Shown: positions 1-9,143, counted from the first letter of the stretch. The stretch: DNA of 64,000 bases from Tolypothrix tenuis PCC 7101 (GCF_002368295.1 NZ_AP018248.1:2477977-2541976), one strand, 5' to 3'. The notes: generated from the letters alone by a model not told the origin. Program-made: numbers and translations.

Positions 1-225
1 AAAGAATTTTTTGAATATGTGAGTGCGTCTTTTCATCCTGGTATCACGCTAACTTCACTAGACCGAGTTACCAGTAATGAAACAACTGTGGTGTTTGAAT
101 TTCGAGATGAAGGGCTATTATTCGGAGAACCTTATAAAAATCGTATAGCAGTTTCTTTTGATGTGCGTGGCGACAAAATTTGCGCCTACCGAGAATATTT
201 TGGTAGCGATGGTAAATCTTATTAG
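1..225 (+). CDS. NTF2/SnoaL-like protein, 3' end only
   Basis: The reading frame is open from the first base of the window, so the start lies upstream. The visible GTG at position 19 is probably internal. The roughly 74 visible residues (ending ...FDVRGDKICAYREYFGS) resemble the last strands of SnoaL-like/ketosteroid-isomerase-fold proteins, where a 'GKI...REY(F/W)D' motif is typical. These are small cone-shaped proteins that act as enzymes or ligand binders, and the substrate cannot be told from this fragment. The TAG stop at 223-225 forms the first three bases of a terminal inverted repeat (223-355), so the present C-terminus may have been set by an insertion. Confidence 0.6.
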   Translation, partial: KEFFEYVSASFHPGITLTSLDRVTSNETTVVFEFRDEGLLFGEPYKNRIAVSFDVRGDKICAYREYFGSDGKSY

Positions 226-355
226 GACTTACGCAAGTGTCATATTTTTTTCGTGTAGGTTTGTCCAGGGTCAAATGTCAAGAGTCCAAAAAACCTCAAT
301 TTTTGACTCTTGACTCTTAAGCCAGAGGAACACTGTGCAAGTTGCGTAAGTCCTA
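223..355. mobile_element. MITE-like element, 14-bp terminal inverted repeats
   Basis: The 14-mer TAGGACTTACGCAA (223-236) is repeated as a perfect inverted copy at 342-355, enclosing 105 bp with no open frame of note. The interior carries TTGACTCTTGACTCTT-type heptamer repeats. No transposase is present, so it would depend on one supplied in trans. No clear target-site duplication is visible. The left end supplies the stop codon of the upstream gene. Confidence 0.6.
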
Positions 356-656
356 CCTATTAAAGAAAATACAGTTCAGTTAAGAAAATTAATTGATCAT
401 AAAACCAAAAAACTAGTACCGCAAGGCGGAATTCAAAATTCAAAATTCAAAATTAAGACAGAGTAATAATTTTGGAGGGGGTTTGGGGGACGCAACCGTC
501 ACCCAATCGGGGGTTTGGGGGAGAATCCCCCAATTCTTCTGGCTTCTTGAATAACTGATAAATCAATCCCTAATGAGCTTAACTGAACTGTATTCTTACT
601 TTTGACTTTTGTACAGACGCGATTAATAGCTTCTCTTTGACTTTTGACTTGTTCAG
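356..656. other. Intergenic spacer with heptamer repeats, no gene seen
   Basis: This spacer lies between the MITE-like element and the next gene. Tandem copies of the heptamer TTCAAAA occupy about 430-454, and a G-rich stretch (TTTGGGGG-type) follows at about 472-530. I see no coding frame, tRNA or clear promoter. Confidence 0.5.
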
Positions 657-1121
657 TTAATTATTTTCAAAGTTTGGTTGATTAATTTCTTTGGATTTAG
701 CCTCTGCTGCTTGATATGCATCCAAGTAATTTTTACCACCCAACATCACATCACCATAATACTCATAAGGCGCATCGCCATAGATGGGTAGCGGGTCATC
801 TTCGGGATAATCTTCTTTTGATTCTTCGATAATTTCTTTGAGTTGCGTGACATTAAAACTTGCTGCTGGAAAATAGTAAAGCTGCTGCGAATCTTTTTTC
901 AGAAACGGTAGATTGGGATCGACAATAGACTCTGCTAATTCAATCCAAGCGTGTTCAATAGGTTGATATGGCTTACCAGGGAACACTAAAAATCCCTGAA
1001 CATACTGGGCTTGATCAGTCGCCAGTGCTGCTTTATAAGCATTATCAAAGGTTTTTTTAGCCTTGCTTTTAATCCGTTGAGAAATCTCAACCGAAAGCGC
1101 TTCATCCAATGGTTTATTCAT
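657..1121 (-). CDS. Conserved hypothetical protein, acidic, 154 aa
   Basis: I do not recognise this family. The product is a soluble, acidic protein with no signal peptide or membrane segment. It has an aromatic/acidic middle (PLPIYGDAPYEYYGDVMLGG) and a lysine/glutamate-rich C-terminal helix. I chose the ATG at 1121. The frame extends 14 codons further to a TTG at 1163, but that extension runs into a TTCAAAA-type repeat (TTGAATTTTGAATTC) and looks like non-coding repeat read in frame. The gene lies downstream of, and on the same strand as, the giant WD40 gene, 160 bp away, so co-transcription is possible but not shown. Confidence 0.6.
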   Translation of the reverse strand: MNKPLDEALSVEISQRIKSKAKKTFDNAYKAALATDQAQYVQGFLVFPGKPYQPIEHAWIELAESIVDPNLPFLKKDSQQLYYFPAASFNVTQLKEIIEESKEDYPEDDPLPIYGDAPYEYYGDVMLGGKNYLDAYQAAEAKSKEINQPNFENN

Positions 1122-1280
1122 CGATAAAAAGAAGTCAACCTCTGCGGGGAATTCAAAATTCAAAACTCACAATTACAATTCCCATAAATATTTATGGGCT
1201 TGTATTCTGTTCTTCTTTAGTCAAGCACCTACTTCAACATCCTAGCATTCACCAGGACAGTCAACAGTCACCGAACCGCA

Positions 1281-4200
1281 TTACTTTCCTCTCCCGGCTA
1301 AATCTTGGGCTTTCGCTTCTGGGTCAAATTTTAAATTAGCATTCCACTTTTGGGCTTGGCGGAATTTTGCGATCGCACCATCAGTATCGCCTACTGGCGC
1401 TAACTTCTCACCTTGCATAATTAAGACTGTGGCTGCTTGTAATAGCAGAGAGGGATTTTGACAGGAGTTGAGTTCGGCTAAGGTTTCCGGGTGCACAATT
1501 AAGTAATTATTGATCAAGCCACAACCATCTTTTACCAACTCATCTAAGTTGAAATTCCAAAGAGTGATTTTGTTGTCAGTACTTGCAGAAGCTAACCGTT
1601 TTCCATCTGGACTAAAGGCGACGCTTCTCACCCAATTACCATAGTTGCTAGTTATGGTTTTGAGAACTTTCCCAGTGGAGACATCCCAAAGTTTGATAGT
1701 GCTGTCATCACTCCCAGAAACCAACTGTTTCCCATCTGGGCTAAAGGCAATACTATTGACTAAATCACTATGACCGCTAAGGGTTTGCAAAACTCTACCT
1801 GTGGAGAGTTCCCAAATTTTGATGGTGTTGTCATGACTCCCAGAAGCCAACCTTTTTCCATCAGGACTAAAAGCAACAGTATTAACCCAATCGAGATGAC
1901 CACTGTTGGCGTAGCGTTCCCCTGGTAGAGTTTGTAGTAGTTTGCCAATGGTGACATCCCAAATTTTAATGGTGTTGTCACTACTCCCAGAAGCCAACTG
2001 TTTACCATCTGGGCTAAAGGTGACACTATTAACTGAGTCACGATGACCGCTATTCAAGAATACAAAAAACCCACGGAAATTGTGCAGAACTTTGCCAGTG
2101 TTGACATCCCAGATTTTGATGGTTTTGTCTTTACTACCAGAAGCTAATTGTTTACCATCTGGGCTAAAGGCGACGCTTTTGACCCAATCGCGATGACCAT
2201 TTTTAGCGTTGGTTTCAGAAGGAAAGGTTTGTAGGAGTTGACCAGTGGTGACATCCCAGATTTTGATGGTCTTGTCGTCACTTCCAGAAGCTAATTTTTT
2301 GCGATCGCTACTCAAGGCGACGCTATTTACCGCCCCCCGATGACCGCTAAATGTGTGCAGCAGTTGACCAGTGGTGACATCCCAGAGTTTGATGGTGTAA
2401 TCGTTACTCCCAGAAACCAAGCGTTTACCATCACTGCTAAAAGCGAAACTATTGACCCAAGCCTCATGTCCACTATTGGGGTTACTGTCGGAAGGAAGAG
2501 TTTGCTGCACCTTACCAATCGTCACATCCCAAAGTTTAATGGTGTGATCGTTACTCCCAGAAACTAACTGTTGACCATCACCCCTAAAGGCTACACTATT
2601 GACCGCTTCGCGATGACCGCTAAGAGTTTGCAGCAGTTTAGCTGTGGAGACATCCCAAAGTTTAATGGTCTTATCATTACTCCCAGAAAGCAACTGCTTA
2701 CCATCTCTGCTAAAAACAACGCTATTCACCGGATTGCTATGACCGCTCAAAGTTTGCAGTACTTTGCTGTTGCTAAAATTCCAGAGTTTGATGGTGTTAT
2801 CACTGCTTCCAGAAGCTAACTGTTTACCATCTGCGCTAAAAGCGACGCTATTGACCGACTGGCTATGACCATTAAAGGTTTGCAGTACTTTCCCGGTGGA
2901 GACATCCCAGAGTTTGATGGTCTTGTCCTTACTCCCAGAAACTAATTTTTGACCATCACTACTCAAAGCGACGCTATTGACCACATCACCATGACCGCTA
3001 AAGGTTTGCAGCAGTTTTCCAGTGGAGACATCCCAAAGTTTGATGGTCTTGTCCTCACTCCCCGAAGCTAATTTTTGACCATCACTACTCAAAGCAATGG
3101 TTTTGATCACACCGCTATGACCATTAAAAGTTTGCAGCAGTTTCCCGGTGGTCATATCCCAGAGTTTGATGGTCTTGTCCTCACTCCCTGAAACCAATTT
3201 TTGACCATCACTACTAAAAGCGATGCTAGTAACAGAGTCTTGATGACCGCTATCTATATAGCTTACTGTTGGTGTAGCATCTCGTAGATGGGGAAGAGTT
3301 TGTATAACTTTACCTGTGGAGACATCCCAGAGTTTAATGGTATTGTCATTACTTCCCGAAGCTAATTTTTGACCATCGGGGCTAAAAGCAACACTATTGA
3401 CCGCACTATTATGATCGCTGAGAGTTTGCAGTTCTTGAAATTTATTCTGGGGTTGTAAATACACCGCCTCCCGCAATCTTCCTACAACGTGCATTTGGGT
3501 AATGGCTGGTGGTGGATTTAATTTCTGCAGTTTTTTCACAGCTTTTAACGCTTCAATAATCGCATCTCTGGTTTGACCGGAGGCGGAAAAAGTAGCTGAG
3601 GAGTTAACCAGGGAGTTAATTTCGTTGATTTCCGCTTGTTTTTTTTGCGCTTCCGCCTCTAATGCCCATCGCCATGAGATAATCGCCAAACTACCGAAGA
3701 TTAATCCTGCAGTAACGGAAACAATTAAACCAACTTTGAGTAAGCTATTCAGCTTGGCTTCACCCAGTTTTCTTTGCTTCCTTTCGTTTTCTAGTTCCGC
3801 CATTAACTCTTTCAGCTTCGGTTCTTGTTGCTGGCGAATAAAAGCGGCTAAATAGTCATGTACCAGTTGATAACGCCCGGCGGGGTTTTCTTTTAACAAA
3901 ACCACTAAGCCTGATTTCACAAAAATTTCTAAAACTAACGCTAATTTTTGGCTCAGAGATGATTCCCTAGGTAAAGTAGGAGTTTCATTGAGATATTTTT
4001 GACTTTTTCTCAGCCTTCGCCTTCTATTTCTTTGCTTCCGCGTCTCATTCTCTTCCTGAACAAAGGCTTGTAAATCCCGTTCTAATTCCACCAGGGTCCT
4101 CAGAGGTCGAGTACCTTTCTCATCAGTGAGCAAATATAGTAATAAATCTGCCAATTGCTGATTGTCAGCACCACAATCATGTACAACTTCATCTAAATAA

Positions 4201-6872
4201 TGCTTTACTAGTTGTTCTTTTGTACCGCGTTGCCGATATTCTGCCAAAGTTGTAATATTCTCAGTCTGCAATTGTGCGCCTATCACTTGTAATTCAATTG
4301 GACGCACTTCCCCTAGTTCGCTGGCTAAATCTTGCACTAGTTGGTCAACTAAAGTAGGCTCTAAGCGAAAGCTGGTATTCTCAGTTAAGCGCTGAATAAT
4401 TGATTTCGCATCACTAGGCGAAAAATTGCCCAACTTATAAAGTACATTTTTGCTGAGAATATCATTATTAATAATCTGCATATTGGGCAAATCATTGCAT
4501 TCCAGCAAATAATGCAAGTAATCTAACCGCAACGACAGGATTACTTTCACAGACAGAACATTAAAACATTCTCCCAAGAACTCAAAAAATTGCCGCCTCT
4601 GCGCTGGTTCAGGGTAAGTGAAGAAAAATTCTTCAAATTGGTCAAAAATTAACACAGTGCGGAGGTTTTTTGCTTCATTTTCCCGTAATTGAGCAAGTAA
4701 GTTGAGAGGAGATGAGGAAGATAAGGGAGATGAGGGGGATGAGGGCGATAGGGATGAGGAAGTTTGAGAATAAAAACTCGGAGTTTCTTGATCTGAACTC
4801 GGCCTTTCGCGTTCCAAACTAGAAGTTTCTCGTTCTGAACTCGGCCTTTCCTGTTCCAAACTAGAAGTTTCTCGTTCTGAACTCGGCCTTTCATGTCCCA
4901 AACGAGAAGTTTCTTGTTCTGAACTCGGCCTTTCCTGTTCCAAACCAGAAGTTTCTTGTTCTGAACTCGGCCTTTCCTGTTCCAAACCAGAAGTTTCTTG
5001 TTCTGAACTCGGCCTTTCCTGTTCCAAACCAGAAGTTTCTTGTTCTGAAGCTAAAGCTTGAACTTCCAAACTAAAACTTTTCCCTCCCTCATCCCCCTCA
5101 TCTCCCTCATCTCCCCCATCCCTCCTCTCCCTTAGCGCCTCAATCATCACTCGCCCCAACTCTTCTTCCCAGTGGCTATAAAAGCGCATGACAACAGGTA
5201 AGTTATCTTGAATACCAATGGCTTTTTGTTTTAAAGCTGGAACCAATCCCGCGTTAATTAAGGAACTTTTACCTACACCCGATTGCCCATGAATGACTAT
5301 CAACTTATAATCAGGGCGACCAATGCGCTCAATTAAGCGTTCGACATCAAGTAAACGACCAGAGGCGGCGATTTCTGGAGAAATATTCTCTTTTAAAGTG
5401 GCTGATGCGACTGTTTCTGCAAATACTTGTTTGGTTGAGCCTAAACGTCCAGCACCAATAAACGCCCGTAAGCCAAATTGTTGCTCAACGGAACGCTGCT
5501 GTTGTTTAATTTCATAAGCTTGGGCATATTCTTGCTGTTCAAAATAAAGTCGTTGGAGATAATCGAGAATTTGAATATAAAGTTTGAGGTCTTTGAGCGG
5601 ATTAGTATGCTTTTTCGCAGCTTCTAAGCTAGTAATTGCGTCTTGAGTTTGCCCTAAATGATATTGAGAAAGCGCCAGGATAAATTGATATAAGCTGAAA
5701 TCATGAGCAGCAATCAATTTTTCTGGTAATTCAGATAATAAACCCGATTCTACGTGAGGAATAGCTGACCAAATTTGCAATGCTTGCTGAATAAAATTAT
5801 TCGCTTCCTGCCAAGATTTTTGCACAAGAGCGACTTCGGCTAAAAAGCCATAATCTTTTGCTAATTCTCTTGATTGATTGTTAGCTTGATGTATTACTAA
5901 AGCTTGCTGGGCAAAACTTTTTAGCTGGTCTGCAAAGTTTTGAAACTGCTGCCAAATCCTCACATCACGAAGAATATCACCTAGTTGTTCGATGGCATCA
6001 GCAATTAACTGCGGATTTTGAATTTCAGCGAGTAAGTCTATATATTGTTGTAAATAATTTTGAGTTTTCTGCCAATTATAATTATTAATATCTAAATATT
6101 TGGCAGCTTTGAGGTAATAACACAGAGCTATATTGCCAATAATCTTGACTTGCCGTTCTAAGTTATTACTTTTCTGCCAAAGTGTGAGCGCTGTTTGATA
6201 ATGTTCTAAAGCCGCATCTAATTGATGATTGACTTGTTTGATTAACCCCAGCAATGATTCGATATCAGCCTGAATTTCTAAGCTGTTAAATTCGGAATCA
6301 CCCAGCAAATCTCTCTGGGCGGCTTGGAGTTCTGTCTCTAATCTGCGATATCCAGCTAAACTCAATGTCAAGTTATTACTAAACCACTGATCGGCAGTTT
6401 TTTGCAAAAAAGCAACTAAATCTTGTTTGGAAATAGCAAAGTTTCTAGTAATCGCCCAACTTTCTAAATCAGGCGCAACTTGCATCAGTTGCTTGTGAAC
6501 TTCATCGTTAATCCACAACACCAAAGGGAAAGGACAATGCTTGCGAAATTCTTCCCGCACTTGATTTGCAGAACTCAGCATCTGCGGTAAATCTTGCACA
6601 TCCTCTAAACCCACCACCATTAAACAAGCTGGTAATTTTTCTGCAAACTCCTCGCGGATAGCGCTGTACAGCGTTCTGTTAGTTTGCTGGATAGTTAAAA
6701 TGCTGATTTCCACCCGACAAATTTTTGGTAATTGCACCAGGAGGCGATCGCGCAGGTTAGTATAGTTGCACTTTGCCAAAATTAGCTTAAACTGCCCCAC
6801 AGAAGCTTCTAACGCCCAAGCTAGTTGTTGCAAAGTGCGATCGTTATTTTCTGGTGGGTGGTTGTCATTCAT
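1281..6872 (-). CDS. STAND-type NTPase with TPR region and 14 WD40 repeats, 1863 aa
   Basis: This is a large signal-transduction-type NTPase, probably a conformational sensor; its ligand and output are unknown. Domains in order: an N-terminal region of unknown fold (about 1-150); a TPR-like helical region (about 200-460); an NTPase with Walker A GQSGVGKSS (about 527-535) and Walker B LIFDQFEEFF (Asp about 744); a winged-helix/arm region; a single membrane helix (VGLIVSVTAGLIFGSLAII, about 1043-1063); then 14 WD40 repeats (about 1140-1790). Each repeat follows the pattern GH...VNSVAFSPDGK.LASGS.D.TIKLWD. Fourteen repeats would make two seven-bladed propellers. A TPR-like tail closes the protein. 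Between Walker A and Walker B sits a 14-residue tandem repeat in about seven copies (about 607-703), which lengthens the usual spacing. The start is the ATG at 6872. Confidence 0.9.
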   Translation of the reverse strand: MNDNHPPENNDRTLQQLAWALEASVGQFKLILAKCNYTNLRDRLLVQLPKICRVEISILTIQQTNRTLYSAIREEFAEKLPACLMVVGLEDVQDLPQMLSSANQVREEFRKHCPFPLVLWINDEVHKQLMQVAPDLESWAITRNFAISKQDLVAFLQKTADQWFSNNLTLSLAGYRRLETELQAAQRDLLGDSEFNSLEIQADIESLLGLIKQVNHQLDAALEHYQTALTLWQKSNNLERQVKIIGNIALCYYLKAAKYLDINNYNWQKTQNYLQQYIDLLAEIQNPQLIADAIEQLGDILRDVRIWQQFQNFADQLKSFAQQALVIHQANNQSRELAKDYGFLAEVALVQKSWQEANNFIQQALQIWSAIPHVESGLLSELPEKLIAAHDFSLYQFILALSQYHLGQTQDAITSLEAAKKHTNPLKDLKLYIQILDYLQRLYFEQQEYAQAYEIKQQQRSVEQQFGLRAFIGAGRLGSTKQVFAETVASATLKENISPEIAASGRLLDVERLIERIGRPDYKLIVIHGQSGVGKSSLINAGLVPALKQKAIGIQDNLPVVMRFYSHWEEELGRVMIEALRERRDGGDEGDEGDEGGKSFSLEVQALASEQETSGLEQERPSSEQETSGLEQERPSSEQETSGLEQERPSSEQETSRLGHERPSSERETSSLEQERPSSERETSSLERERPSSDQETPSFYSQTSSSLSPSSPSSPLSSSSPLNLLAQLRENEAKNLRTVLIFDQFEEFFFTYPEPAQRRQFFEFLGECFNVLSVKVILSLRLDYLHYLLECNDLPNMQIINNDILSKNVLYKLGNFSPSDAKSIIQRLTENTSFRLEPTLVDQLVQDLASELGEVRPIELQVIGAQLQTENITTLAEYRQRGTKEQLVKHYLDEVVHDCGADNQQLADLLLYLLTDEKGTRPLRTLVELERDLQAFVQEENETRKQRNRRRRLRKSQKYLNETPTLPRESSLSQKLALVLEIFVKSGLVVLLKENPAGRYQLVHDYLAAFIRQQQEPKLKELMAELENERKQRKLGEAKLNSLLKVGLIVSVTAGLIFGSLAIISWRWALEAEAQKKQAEINEINSLVNSSATFSASGQTRDAIIEALKAVKKLQKLNPPPAITQMHVVGRLREAVYLQPQNKFQELQTLSDHNSAVNSVAFSPDGQKLASGSNDNTIKLWDVSTGKVIQTLPHLRDATPTVSYIDSGHQDSVTSIAFSSDGQKLVSGSEDKTIKLWDMTTGKLLQTFNGHSGVIKTIALSSDGQKLASGSEDKTIKLWDVSTGKLLQTFSGHGDVVNSVALSSDGQKLVSGSKDKTIKLWDVSTGKVLQTFNGHSQSVNSVAFSADGKQLASGSSDNTIKLWNFSNSKVLQTLSGHSNPVNSVVFSRDGKQLLSGSNDKTIKLWDVSTAKLLQTLSGHREAVNSVAFRGDGQQLVSGSNDHTIKLWDVTIGKVQQTLPSDSNPNSGHEAWVNSFAFSSDGKRLVSGSNDYTIKLWDVTTGQLLHTFSGHRGAVNSVALSSDRKKLASGSDDKTIKIWDVTTGQLLQTFPSETNAKNGHRDWVKSVAFSPDGKQLASGSKDKTIKIWDVNTGKVLHNFRGFFVFLNSGHRDSVNSVTFSPDGKQLASGSSDNTIKIWDVTIGKLLQTLPGERYANSGHLDWVNTVAFSPDGKRLASGSHDNTIKIWELSTGRVLQTLSGHSDLVNSIAFSPDGKQLVSGSDDSTIKLWDVSTGKVLKTITSNYGNWVRSVAFSPDGKRLASASTDNKITLWNFNLDELVKDGCGLINNYLIVHPETLAELNSCQNPSLLLQAATVLIMQGEKLAPVGDTDGAIAKFRQAQKWNANLKFDPEAKAQDLAGRGK
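4760..5055 (-). repeat. In-frame 42-bp minisatellite inside the STAND NTPase gene
   Basis: About seven tandem 42-bp units encode the 14-mer SSEQETSGLEQERP with slight drift (SERETSSLEQERP and so on). The flanks are also repetitive: DEGDEGDEGG on one side (about 5090-5125) and an SPSSPSSP stretch on the other. The CTCATCTCCCTCATC-type DNA coding for these flanks also occurs in non-coding spacers of this window (about 43104 and 57007). The unit length is a multiple of three, so copy-number change keeps the frame. Confidence 0.85.
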
Positions 6873-7224
6873 ATATGGGGATTGGGGATTGGGGATTGGG
6901 GAACTCGGGGCCCCCTCTGGGGATAAGGGGTAATGGGGACTGGGAAAAGCTGAGGGGAAATTATAGAAAGTTTTTATCCTTATTGATGTACATCAGAGAT
7001 GATGACGATATGTGCGATTAATAATTATTGCGAAGAATATATACCTAAAGGCGTATTGCCAAAAGTCAATTTCTTTATATCATAATTAAATGCGATCGCT
7101 CTTAAGAAATAGAAAAATTCTAGAATTAAAAGCATATTTAATTCACACTTGCGTAATAAGTTCTAAATAATAAGAGTGTTATCTTAAAAGCAAGGTCATT
7201 TACTCAATTTTTGAGGAATAAATC
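6873..7224. other. Divergent intergenic region between WD40 gene and aldolase
   Basis: This 352-bp region should hold the promoters of both flanking genes. GGGGATT heptamer repeats occupy about 6878-6902, next to the WD40 gene start. A lone HIP1 site lies at about 7092. The aldolase ribosome-binding site GAGGA is at about 7213-7217. I could not assign -10/-35 elements with confidence. Confidence 0.4.
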
Positions 7225-8307
7225 ATGACTGCAACGCTTTTAGCAGGTAGTTCTATAGAGTCGTTTTTAGGTAAAGAAGCAGAAGACCTGCTCACCTATA
7301 AAGCAAAAGTTTCTCAAGATTTATTACATTTACCGGGGCCAGACTTTGTGGATCGAGTTTGGCTAAACAGCGATCGCAATCCGCAAGTATTGCGTAATCT
7401 GCAGCAACTCTATTCTACTGGTCGTTTAGCATATACTGGCTATCTCTCAATTCTGCCAGTAGACCAAGGTATTGAACATTCAGCCGGAGCATCGTTCGCG
7501 CCTAATCCGATTTATTTTGACCCAGAAAATATTGTGCGGTTAGCAATAGCTGGAGGTTGTAATGCTGTTGCTACAACTTTAGGTGTCTTGGGCAGTGTTT
7601 CGCGGAAATATGCTCACAAAATACCCTTCATAGTCAAAATAAATCATAACGAACTTTTGACTTTCCCCAATCAATTCGATCAAGTCTTATTTGCTGATGT
7701 CGAACAAGCTTGGAATTTGGGTGCAGCTGCTGTTGGTGCGACAATTTATTTTGGTTCCGAACAGTCAACTCGACAAATTCAAGAAATTAGCCAAGCTTTT
7801 AAATACGCCCATGAATTAGGGTTAGCAACTATTCTCTGGTGCTATCTGCGAAATGACGCTTTTAAGCAAGATAAAGACTATCATCTAGCTGCTGACCTCA
7901 CCGGACAAGCAAATCATTTGGGTGTCACGATTGAAGCAGACATTATTAAGCAGAAGTTACCAGAAAATAATCATGGTTACGCTGCTGTAGCCAAAGCAAC
8001 AGGCGAGTCTTACGGTAAAACCAACGAGCGGATTTACACAGACTTGGTAACCGACCACCCCATTGACTTGACACGCTACCAAGTACTGAATTGCTACTGC
8101 GGACGCGCAGGATTAATTAACTCTGGTGGTGCGTCTGGTAAAAATGACTTTGCTGAAGCAGTTCGTACTGCGGTTATTAATAAACGCGCTGGTGGTACTG
8201 GCTTAATTTCTGGACGTAAGGCGTTTCAACGTCCCTTTGAAGAAGGAGTGAAATTATTTCACGCTATTCAAGATGTTTACCTATCACCAGATGTGACCAT
8301 AGCTTAA
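7225..8307 (+). CDS. fbaB: Class I fructose-bisphosphate aldolase (DhnA/FbaB family)
   Basis: The enzyme catalyses reversible cleavage of fructose 1,6-bisphosphate (and probably sedoheptulose 1,7-bisphosphate in the Calvin cycle) into triose phosphates in the cytosol, through a lysine Schiff base. At 360 residues it fits the DhnA-type class I enzymes. Recognisable blocks are SILPVDQGIEH (about 76-86), FIVKINHNE (about 136) and the C-terminal phosphate-binding stretch GGTGLISGRKAFQRP (about 325-340). I have not assigned which lysine forms the Schiff base. The ATG at 7225 has GAGGA about eight bases upstream. The gene appears monocistronic, with a terminator-like hairpin just downstream. Confidence 0.93.
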   Translation: MTATLLAGSSIESFLGKEAEDLLTYKAKVSQDLLHLPGPDFVDRVWLNSDRNPQVLRNLQQLYSTGRLAYTGYLSILPVDQGIEHSAGASFAPNPIYFDPENIVRLAIAGGCNAVATTLGVLGSVSRKYAHKIPFIVKINHNELLTFPNQFDQVLFADVEQAWNLGAAAVGATIYFGSEQSTRQIQEISQAFKYAHELGLATILWCYLRNDAFKQDKDYHLAADLTGQANHLGVTIEADIIKQKLPENNHGYAAVAKATGESYGKTNERIYTDLVTDHPIDLTRYQVLNCYCGRAGLINSGGASGKNDFAEAVRTAVINKRAGGTGLISGRKAFQRPFEEGVKLFHAIQDVYLSPDVTIA

Positions 8308-8343
8308 TGCAGAAAACATAGCAAATTGGATTTTGAATTGGTA

Positions 8344-8374
8344 TAAGGTGGGTCATGTATCCACCTTAATTTTT
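8344..8374 (+). terminator. Rho-independent terminator of the aldolase gene
   Basis: TAAGGTGG (8344-8351) pairs with CCACCTTA (8361-8368) around a nine-base loop and is followed by a T-run (ATTTTT). It lies 36 bp after the aldolase stop codon. Confidence 0.75.
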
Positions 8375-8725
8375 CATAAGAATAATCAATGCTAATCATC
8401 AAAAATCTAGCTGGCAATTTACTTGATAAAGAGATGAGACTAGACTAAATTTTTGCTAAATCCTCAGGCACATTAAACTTTAATAACCTATCATCACAAC
8501 TTGGTAATTACAGGCAATTGCCATTTCATGCTCAATGACAGCAGAAAAAGTATGAAAAGAGGGAAAGTTTTAAAAAATTAAACAATAATTCCGTTGAAAT
8601 ATCCCTTTAAAAGGTAATAATATAATGCTCACAAAACTCTGATTGTGAATACAATTTTTTTTGACTGAGCTTAAAAATTTATATATTGAAAATCCCACTA
8701 TGCAGGATTATAATTTTCAAATTCT
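8375..8725. other. AT-rich spacer upstream of the RNA-binding protein gene
   Basis: About 350 bp without a convincing gene. It is AT-rich and leads into the promoter at about 8727-8735. In Anabaena, rbp genes of this type have long regulatory upstream regions, so control elements may be present, but I see no specific repeat or operator here. Confidence 0.4.
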
Positions 8726-8726
8726 G

Positions 8727-8735
8727 TGCTATAAT
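8727..8735 (+). promoter_or_regulatory. Extended -10 promoter of rbp
   Basis: TGCTATAAT is a perfect extended -10 (TGnTATAAT). Transcription would start near 8742, giving a leader of about 95 nt before the ATG at 8838. There is no good -35 at the standard spacing, as expected for an extended -10 promoter. The assignment is from sequence only. Confidence 0.5.
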
Positions 8736-8792
8736 CGTGGATATAAAGATTATTTTCGGTTGAGCTATTCGTTTTGATTTCACTAAAGCGTC

Positions 8793-8831
8793 TCTCCGAA
8801 TTTAAGTCTCTACGCTAACTGGATTCGGAGA
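8793..8831 (+). promoter_or_regulatory. Leader hairpin covering the rbp Shine-Dalgarno
   Basis: TCTCCGAAT (8793-8801) is perfectly complementary to ATTCGGAGA (8823-8831). The right arm contains the GGAG that would bind the ribosome ahead of the ATG at 8838. Folding would hide the ribosome-binding site, so translation could respond to temperature or to a helper protein. The regulatory role is inferred. Confidence 0.5.
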
Positions 8832-8837
8832 CAAACC

Positions 8838-9143
8838 ATGTCGATTTATGTTGGGAATTTGTCCTATCAGGTTACAGAAGATGACCTGAAACGGGCTTTC
8901 GCGGAATATGGAACAGTTAATCGCGTTCAACTACCTACAGACCGCGAAACTGGTCGCCCACGTGGCTTTGCATTTGTGGAAATGGACACAGATGCTCAAG
9001 AAGTAGCTGCAATTGAAGCACTAGATGGTGCAGAATGGATGGGACGCGATTTGAAAGTCAACAAAGCTAAACCTCGTGAAGAAAGAAGCCCTGCTTCTCG
9101 TGGTGGCTGGAATAACAATAACCGCAATAATCGTCGCTACTAA
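8838..9143 (+). CDS. rbp: Single-RRM RNA-binding protein, cyanobacterial Rbp family
   Basis: A 101-residue RNA-binding protein with one RRM (about residues 1-80). RNP2 is IYVGNL (3-8) and RNP1 is RGFAFVEM (about 42-49). A short Gly/Asn/Arg-rich tail (GGWNNNNRNNRRY) is typical of cyanobacterial cold-induced Rbp proteins, which act as RNA chaperones and in mRNA localisation. The next gene is rpsU, a linkage known for Anabaena rbpA1. GGAG seven bases before the ATG supports the start, and this site lies inside a leader hairpin, so cold or autogenous control is likely. The paralogue number cannot be decided here. Confidence 0.93.
   Translation: MSIYVGNLSYQVTEDDLKRAFAEYGTVNRVQLPTDRETGRPRGFAFVEMDTDAQEVAAIEALDGAEWMGRDLKVNKAKPREERSPASRGGWNNNNRNNRRY

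Noticed and set aside
4649..4894. Minus-strand frame inside the 42-bp minisatellite
   Set aside because: It is an alternative frame of the repeat within the STAND NTPase gene, which has far stronger coding evidence.
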